This document shows, one piece after another, positions 36,948 through 48,540 of a stretch of 64,000 bases of DNA. Position numbers and translations under genes: made by a program. The notes under the pieces are model-generated. The model was not told the DNA's origin and ran no database searches. It saw only the letters and a list, made by a program, of their open reading frames with translations. How positions within the stretch are numbered: position 1 is the first letter of the stretch; every line of letters starts with the position of its first letter. Origin of the DNA: Narthecium ossifragum (Eukaryota; Streptophyta; Magnoliopsida; Dioscoreales; Nartheciaceae); the NCBI GenBank assembly GCA_963920575.1, contig OY986965.1, positions 11,484,290 to 11,548,289 of the forward strand. The letters are read 5' to 3'.

Positions 36948-38594
36948 TGATGTCGCTCAAATGTGTCACGCACAGCGGTCACGATGCAGTACAGCATAAG
37001 AGAGGTCGAACCCACAGAGAGACAAGCAGAAAATATCCAAAACGCAAATAACAATGAATTGAAAACAATCGAGAGCTTAAGAATTAACTAAATTAGATCA
37101 AAGGCTTTAATGATAATTCATGATTAACTAGAGATATCAGGATTTTGATAAGGCTAGGCTTCATGAATTACTTCACTCGGATTTAGGTTCTTCTCTTCTC
37201 AATGGTTCATATATTACTCAGTTAAGGAATTCACATCCCAATCACCTTAACCAGAAGATATGGAACTATCAACTTAACAAAATATATCAATGTCACTTCC
37301 TACGATTGATTTTTCCTTATTATAGTTCTAACTTCATCCAACCCAAACCTAAGAATACACGATACCGGCTGTCACTACAGGCAACGCGCAACAAAAGTTC
37401 ATCGGGACAAAGCCCTAACTTTATCTAACCAGATCTCTAAGAATACACAATACCAACTTTCACAATCGGCAATGCATAGCAAAGATTTCACGAGATAAAG
37501 TAGGTAAACAATAGATAAAACTATGGGATTATAAGATCATGAAAGAAGCATGACTGGATTCATAATATTAATCATCCACATAAAAATCTATAATCTGAAA
37601 ACAATCTTTAAAGATTCAATACATAGAAAAGAGTTTAACAATAAAGATTAAAACTATGAACCATTGTTGGAGAAGAAACCCTAATCCTCGCTAGATCATC
37701 CGTCCGCCATGCCCACCGCTTACTCGGCCATGGATGGAGATGTCTTCATCTTCTTTCTTTAGAAAACGTCCAGATTAGAGCCCCAAAAACGTCCAAGAAC
37801 TCCCCTTATATAAGGATATGAAACCCTAGCTTTTATTTCAGCCTTTGGATTAAATCTGATGGCTCGTATTTAGTTCCGCCTGACAAAGGATCGATCCTTT
37901 GAAGGCCAAGGATCGATCTTCCTCTTCTCTATTTCTCCGTAACCTGGGTCACCCGAGTAGGATCGATCCTTCTATAGGAGAAAGATCGATCCTTCTTAGT
38001 ACGATGGATCCTCCCATAGAGTAGGATGGATCCTACTATCGTAGGATGGATCCTTCCATAGAGTAGGATGGATCCGTCTATAGTAGGATGGATCCTTCCA
38101 TAGAGTAGGATGGATCCTTCTATAGGAGAAGGATCGATCCTTCTCCTCAAAATTCTCGAGTGAATAGAGGATCGATTCTTCTGTGATCATCCGAAAAGTG
38201 TGTGTTCTGTCATGTCTGTCTGCATAAAAGGATCGATCCTTCTAGGGAACAGGATCGATCCGTCTTTACTGAGTATTTACTGTTTTGCCATCCAGACTGC
38301 GCCATCGGTACTAATATTTCCATAACGTCCTTTAGAAAACTCGGAATCACGAACCGTAAAATTCTCCAGAAACTAGACTTCAAGAGCTTTCCAACCATAT
38401 ATGACACTTCATCTGGTTCGTTCTGAGAAGGTACAGTTTTGGCGTTAAAGACCCATCTTTGCTTCAATTTCCTGCATAATACATATAACCTTGTTAAACA
38501 ACATATACGGACGAAATCATCTATATTAATCATGAAAACTAAGCAAATAAGCTGCTCTTAGTCGTGTTCAGAGTGCACTTTCATGCACTCATCA
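36948..38594 (-). repeat. 5' LTR of the gag-only element
   Basis: 1,647 bp, TGATGTCGCTC...CTCATCA. It preserves the uninterrupted target of the MITE (GAGTATTTACTGTTTTG at about 38,271), which proves the MITE inserted after this retrotransposon. It contains GGATCGATCC words at 37,888-38,264 and a TAGGATGGATCCTTCCATAG tandem block near 38,000-38,120. Confidence 0.9.
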
Positions 38595-40117
38595 ATCACC
38601 AAGGTCCCTCAAAAGACTATATGGACAATAAACAATCATTTGACCAGTAGAAGACATACATGGTCTAGATGGAGTAAAGTTGAGAACGAAGAAAAGATCT
38701 TCGACAGTAACATCATCTCATCTTTCTTCTTCGGACGATGAAATGACGATGTTTTCTTTAGAAGGTTGTTAACATAGAAACGAGAAAAGATCGATAAAAC
38801 AAATCATTGAGAAAGACAATGATTAAATGTTTTAATCTATTGGTGAACATAAATTTTTTTCCAAGAGTTAACACATACTTGTTTCGTCAAAGGTTCAACC
38901 TGACTGGAGACAGCGATAGGGTCTTTCTCGATTTCTTTACAAGCAACCTCCTCGCCCAAGTTGGAAAGAGAACCAGAAAGAGATAAGAGATGGGAAGGAG
39001 TAGAGGAGTCTGATCTCTCTCTACGCAAAACAAGGAAGAATGAGTTCGAAATATGAAGATGGAGAAACATAAGATAGTGAACAAGAATACTCACTTGGAA
39101 GCAGAAGCAGAATGGACGCTTTGCCTACTGCCTAGCGATCCTGCATCCTCTCCTACTGCCAAGGATGAGCGAGTTTGTTTCTCAGGTTCCTCAACCATCA
39201 CTTCCTCGACCTCTACATCTTCGGCCGTTACTTCCTCGACCATCGTCTCCTCGACCAAAGGCCTCTCGGCCAATGGAGATATCCTGGATTCACCAGTTGA
39301 TACCCTTTTCTACTTACGAGACGAAGTCTCTTCAGTAGACTTTCCACGTCTCTTCTTGGGCGATTCTCCACTCTTTCCAGCAGAAGCAACAACTTTTCTT
39401 TTCTTCTGAGGTCTATCATCTGCCTCAGCATGTTCCAAAACGTTCTTCTTACGCCCCAACTTCTTGGGAGGAACAAAATTGTTGAAGACAACATTCTTGT
39501 CTTGAGAGAAGAGACGCTCTTTGATGGGCAAACTCCAGACAGCGGCGATGATAGAATCGACGTCGACCACTGGTTCGAAGTGTGTAAGCTTAAATCGCTT
39601 ACATAGCGCTATGTCTCTCTTCTCTACAGTAACTACCCTATCGATGCTATGGAAAACACATCGACCTTTAGCGATTACATTGAAGCTAAAGTAGAAGGAA
39701 CTGGCCAGGCTTGCTTCAGTCCAAACTGACGGGCGACAAAGTTTGGAGCATAGACTTCCACTTCGCACTTGTTGTTGGCCTTACCCCATGACATATCAAA
39801 GTGTAGATCTCGGCCGACCAAGAAACTGGCCCAGGCCAATCTTTTATCCTCATCGTCCAAATTGGTCGACAGATCGAGGAGTGGACGAATACAAGCTGGG
39901 TGAGAATTATGGTTGAAAGGACGATAGGAAGAAAAATTAGATAAAGTATAAAAATAATCAAAAGTATGCTGGAGGGATTTGGGAATGAACGATGAAGAAA
40001 GGTACAAATGGCCTTGAGTTCTGGCTGATGAAAAATGAGGTAAATGGAGTCAAGGAAAATAGGCTCTAAGCCATAATTGGACAATCCAAAGAGGGCCAAA
40101 ACTAGTAAGGCTTCCAC

Positions 40118-42402
40118 TGTCGCGCCCCGACCCGTAAAAGCCCAACCGGGTCGGGCGACGCGAACCGGAACCTAACAAATTGCGGAAAAAAAAGGCGAGG
40201 GTTCCCTCTAACCTATTGGTCTCCCTAAACAAATCAACAACCACTCTCCAGAAAGAACAACAGGATTAACAATTTAAAACTGCAGGACTCCAAAAGTTAT
40301 AATACACAAATCCTCGGAGAGGTAAAATCCAAAAGTACAACATTACTCCCATAGGAGGCTAACTAACAGAGATTTAAAACAGGAAAAACGATCACCACCT
40401 CTCAGACTTTGTCTGGCGCCGCCGCACCGCCAACCAACTGCCCGGTAGGGGCCACCGAAGAAGAGCTAGCGCCTGCACTTGCAAAACGCAGCCCAGGTAG
40501 GAATGAGCACTAAGCTCAGCAGGAAACTACACTACGTCACACAGAAGGAAGGGGAACACAACAGTGTCGCCCTCAAGCAAGATCTGGGGTGCCGCGTGCC
40601 CTTAAGAGCTCCAGTCATGATCTCCCAGCTGAGCTGGTCACATCCTAGATTACACCGGTACAACAGGAAAGCAACCCTGCTACTCACAAGCAGGAAAAGG
40701 CATTGCAGGCGGGAAAAGAGCATCGCTGAGTAGGCACCACATCTACTCAAGAGTTTCTACCTAACACGGGCACCACGGAACTTGGCTCGAGGCCGACACG
40801 ACTACTACAATCATCAATCAAAAGGGCGTACCAGTCATCTAGGCCTATCATCGAAGTTGACCGTACCCCACAATTCAACCAAGACCAAACTACCCAACCC
40901 CGGTCCTAGGGCTAAGTCCGAGCTTCCAAACCTCGGGACGGCGACCCACAGATCGCCCACGCCCTAACCATGCAACTAATGCACAACGAGGATGCGTGCG
41001 ATGAACATGCACAATAAAACAGCTTAAGGCATGCAGCAAGATGTGATGATAACATAACACGGTCTGGGCTCGGCACACTGCCGGCCCTGGGGTAGTGAAC
41101 AAGTATTTAAGGTTTGGAACTGCTGCAGTGGTGCACTACCAACTGCCAGCCAGTTCCCCAGCAACCTACATCGGAAAATAACCCTGCAAACAACAGAAGG
41201 TACACTAAACATGTGAAAGCCCTCGGCGCACGCCGCCATGCTAGGCTAAGGAAAGCAATAGGGCTACTCGCCCGCTTATTCTAAACACCCCAGGAGTCAT
41301 TACTCTCCTGGTTCACCACTGCCCCTAATAGGGGGCTAACATGCTTAATAGTATGTACAAGGTATAAAGCTGTAAAGAAAACTGTACATACAAAGCCCCG
41401 CGGGCAAAGTCATGAAAACTCCTCTCTGCTACTAAAGGATTGATCTTCCAAGTAACAGAGAGCCTTCCCTCACTGTCGAGCCAAAGAAGATCGATCCTTC
41501 CTCCCAGGAAGATCGATCTTTCTTGAGACAGGGAGCACCCTTCTTGTCGCGCCAAGGAAGATCGATCCTTCCTCCCAGGAAGATCGATCCTCCTCGCGAC
41601 GCAGGGCATCCATGCTACCCAAGGTACATGATCGATCATCTCCAACCAGGTGATCGATCCTTCATCGGGCTAAGCATGACCAACCCAGAGGGATCGATCA
41701 TTCCTCCAGAAGGATCGATTCGGATAGGTTCTCCGGTGAAGATCCGGCGAGAAATACCGATGGAAAACTCTACCAAATCCCACAAAACCTTGGAATCTGA
41801 TAGTTCGAAGGACCACGAGTCCAAAACCGGTAGAAATACTACAAACTATCATGCGTACATGAAGATCTAAGCAAAAGAAAACACAAACAACCTCAAACTC
41901 ACCAAATCCGAAAACAAAGTAGGTAGGATCCCTACCTAGGCAATAGTTGCTTCAAATCCCAGCTGCCAAGGCTTGGATCGTCCTCAAACTCCTTCAAAAT
42001 CAACAGATCTAAGCTCAAGATCTCCGGATTTCAAAGGGATTCAAGGAAGAAGATCGCGTCCACTTTATAGGCAAACGAACCGACTTATGAATGATCGATC
42101 TTTCCCTAGGCAAAGATCGATCCTTCATGACGATCGCACCCTGACTTTCTGGCACCAAAAGATCGATCTTCTAGCAAGGAAGGATCGATCCTTTAGGTGC
42201 AGAAAGCTAGACTTGGGCTAGAACTCAAGCCCAAACCCAGATCTTTCGATCCCGGGTCCACCTAACCATTCTAAACAAGCACTACCATAAACAAGGTCAG
42301 TGTGTGTACACGCGGGTGTGAAACAAACCAACAAGGTGCAATTTACCAAATTACCCTTGCGGTCCACAACGAGCCACATGAGTAGAGGGGCAGGTCCTCA
42401 CA
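40118..42402 (-). mobile_element. Tekay-family solo LTR inserted in the Tat antisense ORF
   Basis: 2,285 bp, left edge TGTCGCGCCCCGACCC, right edge GGGGCAGGTCCTCACA, with exact 5-bp duplications TCCAC at 40,113-40,117 and 42,403-42,407. The antisense ORF reads QLRDGG before and GGSLTSFGPLW after, once the insertion and one duplication copy are ignored. GATCGATC-type words cluster at 41,489-41,728 and 42,089-42,196. No internal genes, so it is the product of LTR-LTR recombination. Confidence 0.92.
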
Positions 42403-43641
42403 TCCACCATCTCTCAATTGCCCAAGAGTAAGGTAGATGCCTCTGTATATGGCCGAGAGAACAAAAGTGGAAAGAGACAAAACTTGCTTTCCAGAAACGA
42501 TAGCTTGGGTGAGACCGATGTAACCCCTAACCGGTCTCTTAGCAGGGAGATAAAGAACAAATTTACAAAGCTAGTAATAAATGAACGCTAATCGTTCTCT
42601 AGCACTTGGTGGCTCATCGGTCTCTTTGAGTTTGACATATGTATTGATGAAAACGCCATAGTTCTTATCAGAGTCAAAAACCGTTTCCCGAGAAGAAAGT
42701 TTCATATTGGCCGATACAAGATCGCCGATAGGAGAAAGACCAGGAAAAAGAGAGATATCTAAAAGAGTAATAGAAAGAGTGCCACAAGGAAAAACAAAGT
42801 TGTTATACTCTGTCGACCAAAAAAGGAACGACGAGAGAAGTAAATTGGGTTCTTGAGCTGGAACCCTAGTGCTCAAGTCTAAGAAATCTAAAATGCCAGC
42901 ATCAGAAAAGATCTTCTTTGACTCAAGATGATTAACCATTCTATTATGCCACGCGATGAACTTGTCATCAGTCAAAGGCCATGGCGTAATAGGATTTTTG
43001 GAAGAAAGGGTTGAAAGATTAAGTTATTGAGATTAGGGAAGATCGCCAGAAAGCGGAAAGCTATGAACAATAATTTGGAGATCAGAAGAAAGAGAAGGCA
43101 AAAGATCGGAAATAAAGCAATGACCCAAAGAAAAGAACCTGGAAGAAGAATCTCCCGTTTTGACCATATATGTCCCTCGCGCTTCATCTGATCTCAAAAT
43201 CTCATTGAACTCTGCATAGGCCTTGCAAGCTTCCTTATGCACCTCCTCACCAGCTTTGAGTTCATGAACCATGGCGATAAACGGAAGTCTTGATGGAGAA
43301 GAAGAAGAAGAACTCTCAGATGTCTCAGAACTCACAAGAGGAAGAAAATGCCTAAGCGCCGCGACCGTGAGAGAAGAAAGAAAGCTCAAGCCCTATCAGA
43401 GGAAGGAAGAACCAATAACGTTCTTTCGCGCCAAAGAAGTATGGCTAAAAGGGTATGCTTGTCAGATAAGGACGACACATTAAATGCAGAATATCAAAAG
43501 ATATGGATAGAGAAGGAAAACAGAACGGTGATTCTGTTTCCTAGAGAATGATCATGATTAGCCTTTAGTGGTTAACAAGCAAGCTGTCAAATCGTATCAG
43601 ATACGGTCATCTCGTCATAAATTCAAACTCCTCGATTACCG

Positions 43642-43655
43642 CATGGAGGGCAAAA
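43642..43655 (+). other. Polypurine tract of the Tat element
   Basis: ATGGAGGGCAAAA directly abuts the 3' LTR start, the expected site for plus-strand priming. Assigned by sequence and position. Confidence 0.6.
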
Positions 43656-44845
43656 TATTAGCCAATATAATGGCTAACCAATCAATGATTAACATTTCAG
43701 CATAATAAATATGGTCGACAGACTTCCAAACCCAATTGAGTAATATCACTCAATGATAAAATCATCGCCCAAAAAATGAAATCATCGCTCAAGAATAATG
43801 ATCATTTCTACAGAAAGAAACCATCAGTCAAGAGAGATGACGATCTAAAAGCAAAAGGAGTTGTCAACTAAGAACGATGATCTTCTTTACACAAAACGGT
43901 TATCAGCCAAAAGTAATGACAGTTTATCGACCAAAGACAATGACCATTTAGAGATAAAAGGTTATCAACTCTGGACGATGAAGAAATGAATTAGAAGAAA
44001 ACACCAATCAAGAAGGATGACATTACAACATACAGAAGCTCACCGACCCGACGCAACCGTCATCGGCCAGAAGCTCATCGACCAGACGCAACCGTCATCG
44101 GCAAGAGCAAGGAATGAAGAAACGAGAAAATATCGGAGAACATGGGACACGCGGCGTATTAAGAGTGAAAGATGGAAGATGATGCATAACGTGCTGAACA
44201 GAAGTTACCTAACCGCTCTAGTATAAATACCTCTCTATTTCACTGTTTAATCTCTCTCGCAAACTAAACACAGAGCCTGCGTGCCTGGATTTCTTTATTG
44301 TTCTTTCAACATGTTTTCTGTAAGTTGATTTAGTTCAATAGAATGACATCGTTTCTTCAGTACTTAGTTAATCTTTTCTGTTTAATGTAGTTTAGATTAC
44401 TGTTTTAGATGGCTAATATAGGTTTAGATAGTTATGCTTTCTTCTTCATTTCTTAGAGATTTCTTTACTGCATTTCTTTAGGTTAACTTAATATTAGAAG
44501 CTTTTACTTTCTAGGCTAGATTAAGTTAATCAGTAGGTTTAAATATGTTTTCTCTTGATTTAGTAACTTAGGATGATCTTTTTCGCTTTCTTTAATTAAT
44601 TCCATAATATTAGATAATTTATGTTTTCAATAGGTTAATTTAGACTATTTTAAGTTAATCTAGATAATTGGTTGTTAATTAGATTATTAAATTAAGTCTA
44701 ATCTAGATTTCCATTCAACTTGACACCTCTGTTCGAACGTAGTTTGAAGGAGTAAAACTTAACTTGAATCATCTGATTCTTAAGTGTGGAGTAGATTTTA
44801 ATCTTGACTATTTGACCGGTCAACGGTTAGATTTCTGTTCTAACA
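43656..44845 (+). repeat. 3' LTR of the Tat element
   Basis: 1,190 bp, near-identical direct copy of 11,120-12,305. The start reads TATTAGCC, with the expected TG changed to TA (G to A). It ends GTTCTAACA. The TATAAATA box is kept at 44,222-44,229. Confidence 0.9.
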
Positions 44846-47800
44846 CAAGCAAAGAAATTCACATGCAAGTTAAAAAAAAATTATTTGCATTAACAAGAAA
44901 CGATAACGAAATGCTTCACATAAACTAAAACTCAACGAGATCCACTTATATTTCGATAAGCTCACAAGCTGAGTCATTCACACATTACAGGAATTAAGAG
45001 ACCCTCCAATATAATATAAACTTACTAACGAGGCGGATCATAATTTAAAAGCCGAATCAATATTCACTGTAATCCAGCAAGCTCATGAGGTAAGTGCCTT
45101 CCAATGTCAAAAATTTCATGCATCAGTAAATGATAAAACTCATTAAAAAGGAACACCAATTGCAAAATAACTCATCGATATAATACTAATAATTAGGATA
45201 GAAATCATCATACTATCTTGAATATGAATGTAGGAAATAGGAATAGACCTCCCTCAAATTTTTACTCGTCAAATAGGCAATTTATGATCCCAGATTCCTG
45301 GTTATGGGTAAGGCTTTATACTCTCCATAATTTTTACTCGTCAATAGCACATCAAACCAAGAGGGAAAGCAACAATTGCAGGATCTAATGAACCTTTAAT
45401 TACACAGTTTTTTGGGAGCAACAATGTAGCTTTACGTTGTTGAAGACATAAATACTCACATTTAATGTTTTCATCTCAAGCACAGCTCCCAAGACCATAC
45501 ATATGGCTTTAGTTTGCTCTAACATAGTCCTGGAAGCATCAACCTGTCTGCGCCTAGGCAAAAGGATCCAGCATTCAGAAGATAATAAGGTTCAGATCCA
45601 GATTGGTTATAAGACACAATCCTATTTTCACTCAAAGTGAGAGATTCCTAATTCATCAAACAAGGAAAATAAGATGTTCAGATCCAACAAAGGTCGAATG
45701 TGGATCAGCTTAGGGGACTTGGAAGCCTCATTCACACTCTACCAAAGTAACTTCTCCTTGCATCTATTTGCAAAAGACAGCAAAACATATGACGTTGTGT
45801 CTATGGTATCTTATTTCATGAACCTCTACAATCCCACGATCAGAGTTTGTCTTTGTAAATATCTCTTACAAGGGAACATCCTCTTTCGCGAGCTATCATC
45901 CACTATCCGGCTAATTATTTGATTGCTTGGCAAAAGAATACATAGACACTGCTGCTGTTTATAATAATTGTAGAATAAATATGCTATTATCATCAAAGAA
46001 GGTTATGTGAGATATCCATTAAATTACCGCATTAAAGAATACCATGACATTAGTGTTATAAGATGGACAATAGAAAATGAAAATTACTGTCCACTCTAGG
46101 ACATAAGAAAGCTCATTAGCATCAGAAGGAAGGCACAATATGTTCTCCAAAAAGTTTAACCCAAACCTTAAAACAAACTCGATACCTCGCCTAAAAATTT
46201 CCCTTGTCACTCCTACCATGGATATGTATATTAATGGGAATTAACAAATAGACCCATAGTCTGCAATGGAGGGTCAAATCCTACCGCAAATCCAGACAAT
46301 CGGGAACAATATTTGAAATGTACCCAATCCATGCAATTAAGTTTTACCAACAAACACTTACAACTCACTACAAAATAAAAATATGACATACAGAGTTCCA
46401 TGAGGAGGATCTATAGTTAATGCCCATAAGACATAAAATTTATAGTGTTTCATGATAACAGAAAGCATACATGCAAACCCCAAGGACAAAACATCCCACT
46501 CCCACATAGGCTGTTGCATCTGAGGCCGCATTTGCGGTTTGCATACAAAAATAACTCAAACAACAAATAAACTTACATTACTCCCGTAAAGAAGGAAAAT
46601 ATAAGCATAAATTACAGGCATCAAATAAATTATGTTGACTCAAAAATATACTTAAAAACAATGATCTAAATCATTCACTAACATCAACTACCAAATCCAA
46701 AGGTAGTAAACAACCAACATAAACCAATGAAAAGCTATGAAAATCAAGAATAACGACCACCCAACTGATGAGACTCTTCCTTTTTCAAAATAATACAACC
46801 TGTGGGAAAAGCAAATCAAGAGTTTTCGAATGAATCTGGTCCACTTACACTGCCATATGGACCTGAACTTATGGTATATATGTAACGTGTTCGAAAGGCT
46901 GTCTGAAACTACAAACAAAATGCTGCTAGCTTGTAAATTTTAAACACAGAGCTTGGACACACCTACGATAAGGGATGTATGTAGTCCAAAGGCCACATAC
47001 ACTGGATAAGAATCTCAAACCATTTCAGCCAAATGGATCAAAAAGATTTCAAACAGGCCAAAACTCAAAACCTTGAGATTAATGACTATCCTCTTACCCA
47101 TTTTCTCAATCCCTACTGGTTCCAAACTAAAAAAACTAGCTCTCTGCCTCTTCCAAATATGCTTCTTCTTAAACATCTTGAATACCTTAGGAAAAAAAGT
47201 AATCCATCAGAGACGTGGAGGCTGAAATCGATTGCCAGGGGAAACTGATTAAACTAATAAAATGTGCGGCTTTTTTGGATCATGTCACGTCATTCTAATC
47301 CTCAAGAAGAAGATAATGAATATTCCAAACAGCACAAACAAATTGAAATACTTTCTTTCACTTGCATCACATAATCATAATGGAACTATTCACTCCCACT
47401 ACTACACTTCATACAGAGAAATGCAGGTAGTAAGTGTTTTTGACATATGTGACTGCCTGCCATAATTGACATATGAATATGAGTTAACAAAATTTTAATA
47501 AAAATGAACGTTGTTTCAATAATTTAAGCTGACTTCTTTCAACCATCTACAAACTCCAAAAGATAAAGAGGTTTTGAGAAGTTGGTACTCTAGGTTCACA
47601 AAGGAATATGCCAATAAGTCACAAAAGATACTCAATATTTGGCTACTACAAAGTTCAAAACATAATAAGAAATTGGTACTCTAAGTCTACACTCTATAAG
47701 TTATTGCCAAATTACAATTTCAAACTAAAAGAATGAAGATCAACATCAAGAAGAAGATACATTAGAAAAAAGCTTATTTTTGAGGTTTAATGAAGGATTC

Positions 47801-48535
47801 AAGATTATTAATGCATCATAGCCCAATCTAAATGCATGATAGTATTAAGCGTAAACACAAATCAGATCAGTTTGCCAATAGAGTCCGCTAGCTTATATAA
47901 TTGATCCACCTAGGCCAATAGGACAACTCTAGCACCTAAGCACGTTGCACCTACGCCTCTGTGTTTTGAGAATCTTGATCAAGTTGAACTCCAAACCCAG
48001 ATGCCAGCTTACCAGATATTCCATGAAGAGAAGAATGAAATGCAAAAAAATTGGTTCTCATTGACACTGGTTTACGAGAATAAGTAAATTTGTTCAATGA
48101 ACTTGCACACTGGCTTGACCGCTTGAGGATAGGGATTTTTTGTTTTTTTTTTTGTTTTTTTTTTTGCTTAGTTGAGCCAAACTGGCTTGAGGATAGGGAT
48201 TGTTGATGCATTGCTTTGCCCCAACATCATCACCCAAAATAGTCATACCCTTGAGCAATCCAGCACACAGATATTCAATGTACAGAAAGTGAAGGAAGAA
48301 AAGCTAAAATTAAAAAGCACCCAGTAGCATTACTCTTAACTACAAAGTATACATTGTACAGAAGGTGAAGGAAGAAAAGCTAAAGTTAAACAGCACCCAG
48401 CAGCATTTACTCAACTACAAAGTTGTATACAATCACATACTCACATACATCACTAGAAATTTCTGGTTTTAGCAACAGTAAGCACAGATGATCACAAGTG
48501 AAAAGGGCAAAGATGTATAAGCAGCATCTATCACA
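44846..48535. other. Intergenic stretch right of the Tat element, no confident gene
   Basis: AT-rich sequence holding one exon-like segment (45,460-45,553) and a two-copy ~76-bp tandem duplication at 48,279-48,428 (TGTACAGAAAGTGAAGGAAG units). ORFs present are short and show no domain I recognise. It may contain introns of an unrecognised gene. Confidence 0.5.
45460..45553 (-). other. Isolated exon-like segment of an unrecognised gene
   Basis: On the minus strand, acceptor TTTTGCCTAG precedes an open 94-nt segment encoding RQVDASRTMLEQTKAICMVL then GAVLEMKTLN. A good donor (AAT then GTGAGTATT) follows. The peptide is protein-like and amphipathic. I do not recognise the family and could not find convincing neighbouring exons. 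Confidence 0.3.
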
Positions 48536-48540
48536 ATTAA

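Larger units (their letters stand above)
30988..38594 (-). mobile_element. Complete gag-only (non-autonomous) Athila-like LTR retrotransposon
   Basis: Two LTRs (30,988-33,810 and 36,948-38,594) flank a 3.1-kb interior. Exact 5-bp duplications ATCAC at 30,983-30,987 and 38,595-38,599 define the insertion. On the minus strand the 5' LTR ends GCGACATCA and is followed by TTGGCCTCGTTGCCGGGG, close to the tRNA-Asp-type primer site of Athila elements. The only coding region is gag (35,062-36,714). There is no RT or integrase, so movement would need a partner in trans. It split the Tat antisense ORF. Confidence 0.9.
29905..43389 (-). pseudogene. Antisense ORF of the Tat element with plant-mobile-domain-like region and coiled-coil C-terminus, interrupted by two insertions
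   Basis: Reads opposite to gag-pol, between pol and the 3' LTR. From 43,389: AGEEVHKEACKAYAEFNEIL. From 42,975: LTDDKFIAWHNRMVNHLE, LFWSTEYNNFVFPCGTLSIT, LLDISLFPGLSPIGD. After the solo LTR at 40,118-42,402 it continues GGSLTSFGPLWIVQLWLRAY and then WASFLVGRDLHFD. This order (W..RM, P.G..T.T..D, GPLWIVQLWL.AY) matches the plant mobile domain. A basic patch (KKLGRKK, PQKKRKV, PKKRRGK, 39.4-39.5 kb) suggests nuclear localisation. Beyond the element at 30,988-38,594 it ends in a heptad-rich segment (LKLTIKSLDAERKNLANEL) stopping at 29,905. Stops at 43,033, 42,571 and about 40,048, plus frame changes, make it a pseudogene. Confidence 0.8.
11120..44845 (+). mobile_element. Tat-lineage Ty3/gypsy retrotransposon, two LTRs, heavily nested with younger elements
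   Basis: Two direct LTR copies (11,120-12,305 and 43,656-44,845) bound the locus. The 5' LTR starts TGTTAG and both end CTAACA. The flanking 5-mers are TAAGC (left) and CAAGC (right), 4 of 5 identical, consistent with an aged target duplication. The sense frame holds gag, protease, RT, RNase H, a second RNase H and integrase. An antisense ORF lies between pol and the 3' LTR, followed by a purine-rich GGAGGGCAAAA just before the 3' LTR. Dual RNase H and extra antisense ORFs are known in the Tat lineage. Removing the nested insertions (about 19.6 kb) leaves about 14 kb. Nonsense codons make it non-autonomous. Confidence 0.92.

Noticed and set aside
31920..38270. Regularly spaced GATCGATC/GGATCC words that look array-like, considered as a CRISPR
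   Set aside because: Repeat cores are about 10 bp palindromes with irregular spacers inside plant LTRs; no cas genes and a eukaryotic context.
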